Shown: positions 35,473 through 45,081, counted from the first letter of the stretch. The stretch: DNA of 64,000 nt from Pannonibacter sp. SL95 (GCF_026672425.1 NZ_JAPPRC010000004.1:62001-126000), one strand, 5' to 3'. The notes: generated by a model from the letters alone, not told the origin. Numbers and translations: made by a program.

Positions 35473-36945
35473 ATGGGCAAGGCCGAGCGAAAGTCCTTCA
35501 TGACCGGGCGCATGGGGCGCAGTCTTGCGGCCCTCGTGCTGGCTGGCGTTCTTGTTGGATGCCAGGCGGACGAAATGTACATGGGCACCGGCCCCAAGCA
35601 CCTGCGCGAGGTCTCGCCGCAGGTGAAGGCCAAGCTTGCCGAACTGAAGATGGATCTTCAGTCGCCCATCATGATCCGTATCTTCAAGGAAGAATCCAAA
35701 CTCGAGGTCTGGAAGCAGACCCGGACGGGGCGCTATGCGCTGCTTGAGGATTTCGACATCTGCAAGTGGTCCGGACAGCTCGGCCCAAAGATCAAGGAAG
35801 GGGACCGGCAGGCGCCGGAAGGCTTCTATCAGATCACGCCCGGCCTGATGAACCCGAACTCCAGCTATCATCTGGCATTCAACATGGGCTTCCCCAATGC
35901 CTATGACCAGTCGCACAATCGCACGGGCTCGGACCTGATGGTCCATGGTGCCTGCTCGTCGCGCGGTTGCTATGCGATGACCGACCAGCAGGTCCAGGAC
36001 ATCTACGCCCTTGCTCGCGACAGCTTCAAGGGTGGCCAGAAGTCGTTCCAGGTCCAGGCTTTTCCGTTCCGCATGACCGCCGAGAACATGGCGCGCCATC
36101 GCAAGAGCCCGCACATGGACTTCTGGCGCATGCTGAAGACCGGCTATGACCACTTCGAGATCACCAAGGTGCCGCCGAAGGTCGACGTCTGCGAAAAGAA
36201 ATACGTTTTCGATGCAACTCCGCTTGTTGCCGGCGTTCCGTTCCGCGCTTCGGCCCAGTGCCCGAAGTTCGATGTCCCGGACGCCGTCGAGGTCGCCGTC
36301 GCGACCAAGCAGAAGCAGGATGAGGCAGTCTTCCAGACCCAGGTTGCCGCGCTCGACGAAAAGGAAGCCCGCGAGAAGCGCTGGAAGGAAACCCAGACGC
36401 AGATCGCCTCTTTCGTTGGCAACAAGGATTTCAACGCCGAAGGCGAGGCCCCGGCCACGGAGGGGGCTGCCGCAACTGCCGTTGCCGCAGCCACACCCGC
36501 CGGAGCACCCACTCAGGCCGGCACTCAGGCCAGCACACCGTCTGGCGCTCAGCCGGGTGCAATCACGCCACCGGTGGCAACACAGGCTGTTGCAGCTGCG
36601 GCATCCGGCGCCAACGCTGCCGGTCAGACCCCGCGGTCCGGTGCGGATCAGGCAACGCCGCGCCCTAATGGCGCCTTTGCCAGCCTCTTCACAGGCGCTT
36701 CGGACAGTGCTCCGGCCAACGCGCCTGCCGGCACCGATGTCGCTGCAACCGCCTTTGCAGCAGAGGGCGAAGCACCGAACGGCGAAAAGAAGGGCTTCCT
36801 GAAACGCTGGTTCACCTTCGGCGGCGAGGAAGAAGCCGCCGGCGACCTGCCGCCGCTGACCCCGGAAGCCGCTGCCGCCGCAGCGACAGCCCAGGCCCAG
36901 CCTGCTGCCGTGCCTGTCTCCAAGGTTCCCGCAGCCAAACCCTGA
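35473..36945 (+). CDS. L,D-transpeptidase (YkuD/YafK-type) lipoprotein with low-complexity tail
   Basis: A 490-residue predicted lipoprotein. The signal has lipobox LVGC, followed by the YkuD-like catalytic domain: GQLGPKIKEGDRQAPEGFYQI, MGFPNAYDQSHNRTGSDLMVHG and the active-site segment HGACSSRGC with His158 and Cys166 (numbering from ATG 35473). The family forms or edits 3-3 peptidoglycan cross-links, or acts on other cell-wall links as in YafK. From about residue 310 the tail is Ala-, Pro- and Thr-rich and likely unstructured. Start choices are ATG 35449, 35473 or 35500; none has a strong ribosome site. Confidence 0.85.
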   Translation: MGKAERKSFMTGRMGRSLAALVLAGVLVGCQADEMYMGTGPKHLREVSPQVKAKLAELKMDLQSPIMIRIFKEESKLEVWKQTRTGRYALLEDFDICKWSGQLGPKIKEGDRQAPEGFYQITPGLMNPNSSYHLAFNMGFPNAYDQSHNRTGSDLMVHGACSSRGCYAMTDQQVQDIYALARDSFKGGQKSFQVQAFPFRMTAENMARHRKSPHMDFWRMLKTGYDHFEITKVPPKVDVCEKKYVFDATPLVAGVPFRASAQCPKFDVPDAVEVAVATKQKQDEAVFQTQVAALDEKEAREKRWKETQTQIASFVGNKDFNAEGEAPATEGAAATAVAAATPAGAPTQAGTQASTPSGAQPGAITPPVATQAVAAAASGANAAGQTPRSGADQATPRPNGAFASLFTGASDSAPANAPAGTDVAATAFAAEGEAPNGEKKGFLKRWFTFGGEEEAAGDLPPLTPEAAAAAATAQAQPAAVPVSKVPAAKP

Positions 36946-36954
36946 AACGCCTCA

Positions 36955-36993
36955 GACCAACTCTCGGTGAGCTGGACTCACCGAGAGTTGGTC
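36955..36993. terminator. Terminator hairpin between convergent genes
   Basis: GACCAACTCTCGGTGA and its exact complement form a perfect 16-bp stem with a 7-base loop right after the transpeptidase stop. There is no T tract. Less GC-rich than other hairpins here. Confidence 0.65.
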
Positions 36994-37064
36994 AAGCCCG
37001 TGTGGCGATTGAGCATTTTCAAGGCGTGATGCGTCAGCATCTCAGCGCCTTGGTAAGAGTGGCT

Positions 37065-37799
37065 TCAGGCCCAGATCGCCATCCTCAGGCCGCGCGCGTC
37101 GCGGCCTGGTTCGACCGGAAAAGGCCGCGCCTCGCCGCGCAGGATCCGCCCGGCGATCAGCAGGTTGACACTCGCATCCAGAAAATCATCCGCCGCCGCC
37201 CCGCGTGGAGCCGGTTGTTCCAGAAAGTTGCCCGGCAGTCCGAACCGGCGGAGCACGTCCCGGCGCTCGGCCATGCCGTCCGGGTTGACCCTGCCCTTGA
37301 TCTTCTTCGGCAGACGCATCGCCGCTTCGCCATTCAGGCGCCAGAAGGCAACTTCGGGGTGCACCTCAAACAGCCGCGCTTCCTCACCGGCCAGAAGCAG
37401 CGCATCCAGTTCGCGGATCTTGGGAAACAGATAGAACGCCTGCTTCGACACCTTGCGCGGCGGTTCTGATGTTTCCAGCGCCTCGGCACAGGCTTGCCGG
37501 TACTCCTGCGCATAGACCGCCCGGCGTGAGGGGATCGAGAAGACGGACGACTGTCGCTCGCCCAGCAGGGGCCGCACGGCCGATTCCGGACCTCGGCCTC
37601 CCGGACGGGTCAGCTCGGGCAGTCCCATCGGCATGTCGACGGCCAGAACATCGAGCCGTGGCTCAGCGGTCATGAGATCGGCCAGGGCCGGCACGATCCG
37701 CACCTGCGGCCGGGACAGGTCGTTCTCGGGCGCCATCACCGCGATCCAGCCGGCCGGACACCCGTCCACCCCGGCGATCCATCGCGGAGCGCCCATCAT
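37065..37799 (-). CDS. DUF429 predicted RNase H-fold nuclease
   Basis: A 244-residue protein of the DUF429 family, predicted to have an RNase H-like fold; activity is unproven. Features are the N-terminal WIAGVDGCPAGWIAV, the AVDMPMGLP acidic segment, the RPLLGERQSSVFSIPSRRAVYA block and the C-terminal DDFLDASVNLLIAGRIL. The acidic residues Asp in GVDG, Asp in VDMP and the AADDFLDA Asp pair could coordinate metal. It is downstream of pdxY with a 2-base gap, so the two form an operon. Confidence 0.88.
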   Translation of the reverse strand: MMGAPRWIAGVDGCPAGWIAVMAPENDLSRPQVRIVPALADLMTAEPRLDVLAVDMPMGLPELTRPGGRGPESAVRPLLGERQSSVFSIPSRRAVYAQEYRQACAEALETSEPPRKVSKQAFYLFPKIRELDALLLAGEEARLFEVHPEVAFWRLNGEAAMRLPKKIKGRVNPDGMAERRDVLRRFGLPGNFLEQPAPRGAAADDFLDASVNLLIAGRILRGEARPFPVEPGRDARGLRMAIWA

Positions 37800-37801
37800 C
37801 T

Positions 37802-38689
37802 TCAGCGCGCCGTCGCGGTTTCCAGCACCCGCCGGGTGCTGACCAGAGCCATCGGCCGGGCAACCGCCTGCTGCTCCGACGGATAGAGCAACTCGCTCGA
37901 GCCCTTGCGCACGCTGCGGGCCACCATCTCGAATGTGGACCCTGCTGCCCTGACCAGCGCTGCCTCGTCCTCCAGCCCTTCCAGGTGCCGGGCAAGGAAC
38001 AGGGCGGACAGGAGGTCGCCGGTGCCATGCGGCGGGTTTTCGATCGTGCCATGTTCGGCAGCGATCGCCCCGCGCGGTCCGACCAGGAGGTTGGAGATCG
38101 AGTTGCGGCGCAGCGCCGGTGCGGAGGTGACGATGACCCGCTCCGGGCCGAGCCTGCGGGCTGCCGACAGGGCCTGCAGCTCGGTCTCGATGTCCCGCCC
38201 GGTCAGCCAGGCGAGTTCGTAGCGATTGGGCGTAGAAATGTCTGCCAATGGCAGCAGATTGTCGCGAATTGACCGCGCAGTCTCCTCAGGCACATAGAGC
38301 CCGCCAAGGTCGCCGATCACAGGGTCGCAAAGGTACGGAACTTCCGGCGAAACCTTCTTCACGGCCTTGACCAGCCCGGCGACGGCCTCCGCTTGCGCCG
38401 GATGCCCGAGGTATCCGGACAGGATGCCACCGATCTCCGGCAGCTTGTCGGAGCCCGCAAGATCCGCACAAATAGCGCTGAAATCCGCCGTTTCCGAAAC
38501 GATCCGCGTTCCCCGGCCCTGCCCCGGATGCCAGGGCAGCAGCACGGTTGGCAGGAACCAGACCGGGAAACCAAGCCGCTCCAGCGCAAACACCACGCCA
38601 CGTCCACCGATCCCGCCACGCACGACCTGCGATGTGATCACCAGAATGGCCGGACGGTCGGCCTCACCTTCGCTCGGGGCATGGGCCAT
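37802..38689 (-). CDS. pdxY: Pyridoxal kinase
   Basis: Phosphorylates pyridoxal in vitamin B6 salvage. The 295-residue ribokinase-fold protein has ITSQVVRGGIGGRGVVFALERLGFPVWFLPTVLL at the N-terminus, the PYLCDPVIGD segment, DISTPNRYELAWLTG and the anion-hole motif HGTGDLLSALFLA with the catalytic Asp of GTGD. The start ATG 38689 is chosen by frame length and family N-terminus. It is upstream of the DUF429 gene and downstream of ispG on the same strand with a 20-base gap. Confidence 0.93.
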   Translation of the reverse strand: MAHAPSEGEADRPAILVITSQVVRGGIGGRGVVFALERLGFPVWFLPTVLLPWHPGQGRGTRIVSETADFSAICADLAGSDKLPEIGGILSGYLGHPAQAEAVAGLVKAVKKVSPEVPYLCDPVIGDLGGLYVPEETARSIRDNLLPLADISTPNRYELAWLTGRDIETELQALSAARRLGPERVIVTSAPALRRNSISNLLVGPRGAIAAEHGTIENPPHGTGDLLSALFLARHLEGLEDEAALVRAAGSTFEMVARSVRKGSSELLYPSEQQAVARPMALVSTRRVLETATAR

Positions 38690-38709
38690 GATCGCGGAGC
38701 AGTCCTTCT

Positions 38710-39981
38710 TCAGCTGGCTGACGTCTCGATTTCCGGAACGGCTTTCGCCCCGCGCCCGAAACGCCGCTCAATGTAATCCAGCACCATCGCCTTGAATTCG
38801 CTGGCAATATTCGGCCCACGCAAGGTGGTCACCTTTTCGCCATCGACAAAGACCGGCGCCGTCGGCGTCTCGCCGGTTCCCGGCAAGGAGATCCCGATGT
38901 CGGCAAACTTCGATTCGCCCGGGCCATTTACAATACAGCCCATGACAGCAACATTAAGGGTCTCGACACCCGGATATTTCTCCCGCCATTCCGGCATGGA
39001 ATCGCGGATGTGATCCTGAATATCGCCCGCAAGCTCTTGAAATACCGTGGAAGTTGTCCGCCCGCAGCCCGGGCAGGCCGCCACCACCGGCACGAAGGCG
39101 CGGAAACCCATGACCTGCAGCAATTCCTGGGCAACCTGCACTTCCCGCGAGCGATCCCCGCCCGGCTCCGGTGTCAGCGACACGCGGATCGTATCGCCGA
39201 TGCCCTGCTGCAACAGGATGCCCATCGAGGCAGACGAGGCAACGATGCCCTTGGTTCCCATGCCGGCCTCGGTCAGTCCGAGATGCAGCGCATAGTCGCA
39301 ACGGCTTGCAAGATCAGCATAAACGGCGATGAGGTCCTGCACCTGGCTGACCTTGGCCGACAGGATGATCTTGTCCCGGCCCATGCCCAGTTCCTCGGCG
39401 CGGGCAGCGGACAGAAGGCCGGACTGGATGATCGCCTCGCGCATCACGGCTGCAGCCGAGATCGGATTGGCGCTGACGGCATTCTCGTCCATCAGTTTCG
39501 TCAGCAAGTCCTGGTCGAGCGACCCCCAGTTGACGCCGATGCGCACCGGCTTGTCGTATTGCATTGCAATCTCGATGATCTGCGAGAACTGGGTATCACG
39601 TTTTCCCTTGAAACCAACGTTACCGGGATTGATCCGATACTTGGCAAGAGCTTCAGCGCAAGCCGGATAATCAACCAGAAGCTTGTGACCATTGTAATGG
39701 AAGTCACCGATCAGCGGTACATTCACGCCAATCCGCTCCAGCCGTTCGCGGATCCTCGGCACCGCCGCCGCAGACTCGTCCCGGTCCACCGTGATCCGCA
39801 CCAGCTCGGACCCCGCCCGGGCCAGCGCCGCCACCTGCGCAACGGTGGCATCGGCATCGGCCGTATCGGTGTTGGTCATCGACTGCACGACGACGGGGGC
39901 ATTACCGCCCACCAGGATATGCCCCACCTGAACGGCAACAGACCTGCGGCGCGGCAGGCGCATGGGTGTGTATTCGGTCAT
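38710..39981 (-). CDS. ispG: 4-hydroxy-3-methylbut-2-en-1-yl diphosphate synthase (IspG/GcpE)
   Basis: Iron-sulfur enzyme of the MEP isoprenoid pathway, converting MEcPP to HMBPP. The 423-residue protein has the N-terminal TIM-barrel start [30 protein letters not shown], the [13 protein letters not shown] segment, and [4Fe-4S] ligands in ACPGCGRTT and [10 protein letters not shown]. The ATG at 39981 (MTEYTP) is preferred; ATG 39993 adds four residues. It is the first gene of an ispG-pdxY-DUF429 set on the minus strand. Confidence 0.95.
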   Translation of the reverse strand: MTEYTPMRLPRRRSVAVQVGHILVGGNAPVVVQSMTNTDTADADATVAQVAALARAGSELVRITVDRDESAAAVPRIRERLERIGVNVPLIGDFHYNGHKLLVDYPACAEALAKYRINPGNVGFKGKRDTQFSQIIEIAMQYDKPVRIGVNWGSLDQDLLTKLMDENAVSANPISAAAVMREAIIQSGLLSAARAEELGMGRDKIILSAKVSQVQDLIAVYADLASRCDYALHLGLTEAGMGTKGIVASSASMGILLQQGIGDTIRVSLTPEPGGDRSREVQVAQELLQVMGFRAFVPVVAACPGCGRTTSTVFQELAGDIQDHIRDSMPEWREKYPGVETLNVAVMGCIVNGPGESKFADIGISLPGTGETPTAPVFVDGEKVTTLRGPNIASEFKAMVLDYIERRFGRGAKAVPEIETSAS

Positions 39982-40206
39982 TGCACAGGCCAACCTGTCT
40001 TAATCCGCGCGGGAAAACGCCCCTCACGCCCCCGCGTCTGCTTAATTTGCCTTTGGCAAAAGGGCAATCAAGAAGCGCACGCAAAGAAACTGGGACAAAG
40101 TCTCACGAGGGAAAGGGCAACGCATTGTCAAAATATACACCTATGGGATGTATCAAAACCGCAAACTCGCCCTGAAGCGAATGCCATCAATTGCAAGGCT
40201 CCTTGA

Positions 40207-40995
40207 ATGTATCGCTCCATTCTCTCTGAAATGTACACGCTTGTCGTCGGCAACATCGGGACCACGTTCCGCATTGCTGGCACATGGATGGCGGTCGTTG
40301 TCGCCCTCAGTCTTGGCGAAGAACTGACAGAGGGCAGCGCGACGTCCAACCTGTTCGGGATCGCATCAGCCATCGCCAGCCTGCTCTCCTCCGCCAGCAT
40401 TGCAACTGCATGGCACCGGTTCGGCCTCCTCAATGAACGCCCGAACCTCATTCATCTTCGCTTCGGACGGCTCGAGCTCCGGGTGCTCGGCAAGGTGCTG
40501 CTGGCGGGACTGGCCGCCCTGCCAGTTGTGATCCTCGGACTGATGGCCATTATCTTCGTCGCCAGTATGTCGAATGGAATGTCCAAAGAAGCGCCGCTGC
40601 CGCTCTGGGGCGCCCTGGCAACGTTCGGGATAGTACTGCTTTACCTGTACTTCTATTTTAGAATTTCTTTCATTATCCCTGGTGCAGCCGTTGGACACCG
40701 TGTGCGTATGAAGACGTCAATTCGTCTGTCAAAAGGCTACTTCTTGCCTGCACTGGCGGCAGGCCTAACCATTGAAGTTCCTGTGATCATCGTTTGCGGC
40801 CTCCTGGTCGGTCTGCTTCACCTTCTGGGACTGCTGGCAGGACCTGACGGATTGGTGCTGTTGGCAATTGTCCTTTCGGCCTTCGAGATCTTCTTCATCA
40901 GCGTGACACTCGCCGCCGTGACTGTTGCCTATCGCCGGGCAATCGAGACGCTCTGGGCAGAAAACCCGAACGACCCTGTTTTTGCGGCGAGCTGA
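40207..40995 (+). CDS. Multi-pass membrane protein of unknown function
   Basis: A 262-residue membrane protein with about six hydrophobic segments. It starts MYRSILSEMYTLVVGNIGTTFRIAGTW and ends TVAYRRAIETLWAE. The segment LHLRFGRLELRVLGKVLLAGL separates helix pairs. No domain is recognised. The following gene encodes a membrane protein of similar size and layout, so these look like diverged paralogues; both share a glycine-marked first helix region (...VGNIGTTFR / ...FGRIGTLLA) and an RxLxxLx loop before helix 3. The pair is co-directional with a 42-base gap. Confidence 0.6.
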   Translation: MYRSILSEMYTLVVGNIGTTFRIAGTWMAVVVALSLGEELTEGSATSNLFGIASAIASLLSSASIATAWHRFGLLNERPNLIHLRFGRLELRVLGKVLLAGLAALPVVILGLMAIIFVASMSNGMSKEAPLPLWGALATFGIVLLYLYFYFRISFIIPGAAVGHRVRMKTSIRLSKGYFLPALAAGLTIEVPVIIVCGLLVGLLHLLGLLAGPDGLVLLAIVLSAFEIFFISVTLAAVTVAYRRAIETLWAENPNDPVFAAS

Positions 40996-41037
40996 AATCC
41001 CTATCTTGGGGGCGATACCGCATCACTGGAGGCCGTC

Positions 41038-41907
41038 ATGATCCTGTCCGTGCTCGAAAGAGCTCTCGCGCTCGCCTTCGGGCGGATCGGAACGTTGCTG
41101 GCGGCCAGCTGGGGTTACATCCTGCTGATGGCCGGACTGAACCTTGCGCTCAGCGGCCAGCTGCTGCCCGGCGATGGTTTCACCACAGTTTCCTACATGA
41201 CGGAACCGGTCGTGGCCGCCGACGATGGCGCGCTGCGTCTGGTCGCAGGCCTCGCAAACATCCTGCTCGGCTTTGCTGCGGCCACGGCCTACATGCGGCG
41301 CATCCTGATCGGAGCGAGGGACTTTCCCTTCTCGTTTGCCCCGCGCGTGCTGAAGGTGATGGTGAAGCTGTTGCTGCTCCTGCTGCTGGGCGCGCTGATG
41401 CTGGTGCCCTTGTTCGCCATCGCCGGGATCATCACGGCAGTAACCGCAGGCTTTGGCATCATCGCCTTCATCGCCGCGCCCTTCGTTGCCCTCATGCTCA
41501 TGCAGAAACTGTCGCTGATCCTGCCCGCCGCCGCGCTGGAGGATGACCTGACATTGCGCCAGTCGTGGAGTGCGAGCGCAGGCCTCGGCTGGGCGATGGC
41601 GTTCGCGGCGCTGGTCGTTGGGCTGCTGTCGGTTGTCATGACGCTGGCCTGGACCTGGATCCTGAGCCTCCTGAAGGCCGCCTTCCCAGATCCGGTCGTC
41701 GCACTTGCGATCTCGGCAGCGCTGCCGCTTGGCAGCGTCGGCGTCAGCGTCTGGCTCTTCGCCAGCCTGCATGCGACCTGCTATGGGCTGGTGCGCGAGC
41801 GATATGCCGAAAGGGTCGGGCTTACCTCGAGCCAGACGGAAGAAGCACGCACCCGCCATGATGCGGCGGAGGCCATTGCCAGGGTCAAGAGCCTTGGCCG
41901 GCGCTGA
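41038..41907 (+). CDS. Multi-pass membrane protein, likely paralogue of preceding gene
   Basis: A 289-residue membrane protein with about six hydrophobic stretches, starting MILSVLERALALAFGRIGTLLAASWG and ending in a charged tail (RVGLTSSQTEEARTRHDAAEAIARVKSLGRR). The central ARDFPFSFAPRVLKVMVKLLLLLLLGAL and PAAALEDDLTLRQSWSASAG segments match the positions of FGRLELRVLGKVLL and AAVGHRVRMKTSIRLSKG in the upstream gene. No function is recognised. Co-transcribed with it in all likelihood. Confidence 0.6.
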   Translation: MILSVLERALALAFGRIGTLLAASWGYILLMAGLNLALSGQLLPGDGFTTVSYMTEPVVAADDGALRLVAGLANILLGFAAATAYMRRILIGARDFPFSFAPRVLKVMVKLLLLLLLGALMLVPLFAIAGIITAVTAGFGIIAFIAAPFVALMLMQKLSLILPAAALEDDLTLRQSWSASAGLGWAMAFAALVVGLLSVVMTLAWTWILSLLKAAFPDPVVALAISAALPLGSVGVSVWLFASLHATCYGLVRERYAERVGLTSSQTEEARTRHDAAEAIARVKSLGRR

Positions 41908-42013
41908 TGGCCGCCCCGACGAACCGTTACAGAAACATCATCTTCTGCCGTGTTGCAGTGCAAGGTGATTCCATGGGAAGCTCCGGCCAACTGCTGAACA
42001 GGAGTGCCTTTGC

Positions 42014-42796
42014 ATGCTGAAGAACAAGACCGCCGTCATCACCGGATCGACCTCTGGCATCGGCCTTGGCTACGCCCGCGCGCTGGCGGCACAAGGTGCC
42101 AACATCGTCATCAACGGCTTTGGCGACGCCGCAAAGATCGAAGCCGAGCGCAGCTCCATCGAAAAGGACTTCGGCGTCCAGTGCGTGTACTCGGCCGCCA
42201 ACATGATGAATGGCGAAGAGATCGCCACCATGATCCTCAATGCCGAGAACGAATTCGGCTCGGTCGATATCCTGATCAACAACGCCGGCATCCAGCACGT
42301 CTCGCCGATCGACGAGTTTCCGATCGAAAAGTGGGACGCGATCATTGCGATCAATCTGACGTCGGCATTTCATTCGATCCGCGCGGCCCTGCCGGGCATG
42401 AAGAAGCGCGGCTGGGGCCGGATCATCAACACCGCGTCGGCTCATGCACTCGTCGCCTCGCCGTTCAAGTCGGCCTATGTCGCAGCCAAGCACGGCATTG
42501 CGGGCCTGACCAAGACGGTGGCGCTGGAAGTTGCCGAACAGGGCATCACCGTGAACGCGATCTGCCCGGGCTATGTCTGGACGCCGCTGGTCGAAGCCCA
42601 GATCCCGGACACGATGAAGGCGCGCAACATGACCGAAGAGGAAGTGAAGCGCGAAGTCCTGCTCAAGGCGCAGCCGACCAAGGAATTCGTCACCGTCGAA
42701 CAGGTTGCGGCCCTCGCCGTGTTCCTGTGCTCGGATGCCGCTGCCTCGATGACCGGTACTGTCCTGCCGATGGACGGTGGCTGGACCGCGCAGTAA
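42014..42796 (+). CDS. 3-hydroxybutyrate dehydrogenase
   Basis: Oxidises D-3-hydroxybutyrate to acetoacetate with NAD+. The 260-residue short-chain dehydrogenase has the nucleotide loop TGSTSGIGLGYARAL, the NNAGIQHVSPIDEFPIEKWD segment (Q-H-V-x-P pattern of 3-hydroxybutyrate dehydrogenases), catalytic Ser/Tyr/Lys in TASAHALVASPFKSAYVAAK and VNAICPGYVWTPLVE. The adjacent patatin-like gene is co-directional, four bases downstream. The enzyme links polyhydroxybutyrate breakdown to acetyl-CoA. Confidence 0.93.
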   Translation: MLKNKTAVITGSTSGIGLGYARALAAQGANIVINGFGDAAKIEAERSSIEKDFGVQCVYSAANMMNGEEIATMILNAENEFGSVDILINNAGIQHVSPIDEFPIEKWDAIIAINLTSAFHSIRAALPGMKKRGWGRIINTASAHALVASPFKSAYVAAKHGIAGLTKTVALEVAEQGITVNAICPGYVWTPLVEAQIPDTMKARNMTEEEVKREVLLKAQPTKEFVTVEQVAALAVFLCSDAAASMTGTVLPMDGGWTAQ

Positions 42797-42799
42797 GGC

Positions 42800-43852
42800 A
42801 TGACAGACAAGACCAGCACAGCGCCCGGCCACTCATCGCAGCCCAACCGCAAGCGGATCAATCTTGCCCTGCAAGGGGGAGGCGCCCACGGCGCCTTCAC
42901 CTGGGGCGTGCTCGACTGGCTTCTTGAAGATGACCGGATCGACATCGACGGGATTTCAGGCACGTCAGCGGGCGCCATGAATGCGGTCGCGCTTGCCAGC
43001 GGATATCATGCCGGTGGCAGCGAGGGAGCAAGGGAGGCGCTTGAGCGGTTCTGGCGACGGGTCAGCGAACACGCGTTTCTCAGCCCGATCAAGCGTTCAC
43101 CGCTGGACGTGGCGCTCGGTCAATGGAGCCTTGATTTCTCGCCGAGCTATCTTGCTTTCGACCTGATCTCGCGTTTCGCCTCGCCCTATGAATTCAACCC
43201 GCTGAACGTCAACCCCCTGCGCGAGGTGGTGGAGGAGACGGTCGACTTCGAAGCCGTGCGGGCATGCGATGGCCTGCGGCTGTTTCTTGCGGCCACCAAC
43301 GTGCAGACCGGCAAGATCCGGGTGTTCTCCGGCAAGGAAATCACGCTGGATGCCGTCATGGCCTCTGCCTGCCTGCCGCACATGTTCCAGGCCGTCGAGA
43401 TTGACGGTGTGCCCTACTGGGACGGCGGCTACATGGGCAATCCGCCGCTGTACCCGCTGTTCTATGAAACGGGAACGCAGGACACTGTTCTCATCCAGAT
43501 CAATCCGATCGAGCGGGCGGAAACCCCGCGCACCGCACGCGAGATCCTCAACCGGCTGAACGAGATCACCTTTAATTCCACGCTGCTGCGGGAAATGCGG
43601 TCGATCGATTTTGTCAGCAGGCTGATCCAGGAAGGCAAGCTGAGCGCTGAAAAATACATGGACGTGCGACTTCACCGCATCGACGGCGAAGCACTCAAGC
43701 CGCTGCAAGCCTCCTCGAAAGTGAATGCGGAATGGGCCTTTCTGAAAGAGCTGCATCGGATTGGCCGCGAAACGGCTGCCAGCTGGGTTGAGCGCAATTT
43801 TGACCACATTGGCAATCGCTCTACCGTTGATCTTCGCGCAGAATTTCTCTGA
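42800..43852 (+). CDS. Patatin-like phospholipase
   Basis: A 350-residue Ser-Asp lipid acyl hydrolase. The oxyanion loop GGGAHG is at residues 26-31, the nucleophile elbow GTSAG at 54-58 (Ser56), and the catalytic Asp in DGGYMGN at about 212. The cytoplasmic family acts on phospholipids or other acyl esters. It follows the 3-hydroxybutyrate dehydrogenase by three bases, an arrangement seen in relatives with polyhydroxybutyrate metabolism, so a role on stored polyester is possible but unproven. Confidence 0.9.
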   Translation: MTDKTSTAPGHSSQPNRKRINLALQGGGAHGAFTWGVLDWLLEDDRIDIDGISGTSAGAMNAVALASGYHAGGSEGAREALERFWRRVSEHAFLSPIKRSPLDVALGQWSLDFSPSYLAFDLISRFASPYEFNPLNVNPLREVVEETVDFEAVRACDGLRLFLAATNVQTGKIRVFSGKEITLDAVMASACLPHMFQAVEIDGVPYWDGGYMGNPPLYPLFYETGTQDTVLIQINPIERAETPRTAREILNRLNEITFNSTLLREMRSIDFVSRLIQEGKLSAEKYMDVRLHRIDGEALKPLQASSKVNAEWAFLKELHRIGRETAASWVERNFDHIGNRSTVDLRAEFL

Positions 43853-44235
43853 GCAATCTCCGCGACAGCATTTGGTTAACAACAATTAACTTCGATTTCG
43901 CAGAATGCGATGCATAACGCGACCACGCAACAACATATACTTTCGAATACATTAATCTGATCGGCGCAACTGAAACAAAACAAAAAATACATCGAAAACC
44001 ATTTGGCAATACATTTGCCCTAGTCTGAACATGCTGATTGTCAGGTTGTGCGTCGTCAGCGCTTTTGGACGGAAGAAAGTGGCACCTGCGACCCCGCCAC
44101 TTTCTTCCGTGCCGCTTTTCCTCTCCCTCTGCAAGCTCCCACGCCTTCTGAGACCCACTGCCTTGCTGGCGCCTGATTGCGCCTTGCAGATGTCGTGCAA
44201 AGGTCTAGATATGCGAGAGCACAAGGAGAGCCGAC
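43853..44235. other. 383-base AT-richer gap with a 14-bp perfect hairpin
   Basis: No supported gene. The region 43870-44040 is clearly AT-richer than the window average and contains the dyad GTTAAC/TTAAC around 43874-43889. A hairpin with exact 14-base arms occurs at 44070-44083 and 44096-44109. A promoter for the pentapeptide gene is expected in the right part. Confidence 0.6.
44070..44109. terminator. Hairpin of perfect 14-bp stem
   Basis: CGGAAGAAAGTGGC pairs exactly with GCCACTTTCTTCCG across a 12-base loop, 218 bases after the patatin stop. It could terminate patatin transcripts or a small RNA, or be a leader structure for the next gene. No T tract follows. Confidence 0.5.
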
Positions 44236-45081
44236 ATGGCAGCAACCGCCCAATTGCCCCGCTTCACGTTCACCTTTGCCCTGTCGCGGATCACAGCAAC
44301 CGCTGTGCTTCTTGGCGCGATCGCAGTTGGCCCTGCGCTGGCTCAGGACGGCGCGGCTGACCTGCTCAAGACCCGCGCCTGCGCCGGATGCGACCTGCGG
44401 CTGATCTCCCTGCGCGGCCTGCAGCTTGGCGGCGTGGATCTGACCCGCGCCAATCTGCGGGAAGCGGATATCAAGGAAGCGGACCTCTCGGGCGCCAAAC
44501 TGGCAGGTGTTGACCTGCGGCGCGCCGAACTGGAGCGGGCTTCGCTGGCCAATGCGGATCTGACCGGTGCTTCTATGCGCGGGGTCGATATGGAAAAGGC
44601 CAATCTCGCAGGGGCAACGCTCGCCAAGTCAGATCTGCGGGATGCGGATCTGAACGAGACACGTCTTGAGGGTGCGGATCTGTCGGCAACGGATTTGCGA
44701 AACGGCTCGCTGATCCGGGCTGCCGCGATGGGTGCCTCGTTTGCCGAAGCGAAGATGGATGGGGTCGACCTCGAGCGCGCCGATATCAGCGGCGCAAACT
44801 TCTCCGGCGCGCGCCTGATGCAGGCGGATCTCGACCGAGTAATTGCGCGCGGGGCAGACTTCCGCGGCGCAGACATGACGGGGGCACGGCTGAGCAGCGC
44901 GGACCTGTCTGGCGCGAACCTTACCGACGCCGATCTCACCGATGCCCTGCTGCGCAACACGCGCTTGCCCGGGGCAGATCTCAGCACGGCGCGCGGCCTG
45001 TCGCAGGACCGCATCATCAACGCTTGCGGCGATGCAAGCACCCGCCTGCCGGATGGCATCACACTGAAGCCCTGCTCCTGA
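44236..45081 (+). CDS. Exported pentapeptide-repeat protein
   Basis: A 281-residue protein with a signal peptide (ITATAVLLGAIAVGPALA) and a Cys pair in CAGCDLRLISL, followed by roughly 40 tandem A(D/N)Lxx-type pentapeptides from about residue 55 to 245, then a non-repeat tail with two Cys (NACGDAS, LKPCS). Such repeats form a right-handed quadrilateral beta-helix. The Cys residues at both ends could form disulfide caps in the periplasm. Known pentapeptide proteins are often DNA-gyrase mimics in the cytoplasm; an exported one must do something else. Function is unknown. Confidence 0.85.
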   Translation: MAATAQLPRFTFTFALSRITATAVLLGAIAVGPALAQDGAADLLKTRACAGCDLRLISLRGLQLGGVDLTRANLREADIKEADLSGAKLAGVDLRRAELERASLANADLTGASMRGVDMEKANLAGATLAKSDLRDADLNETRLEGADLSATDLRNGSLIRAAAMGASFAEAKMDGVDLERADISGANFSGARLMQADLDRVIARGADFRGADMTGARLSSADLSGANLTDADLTDALLRNTRLPGADLSTARGLSQDRIINACGDASTRLPDGITLKPCS

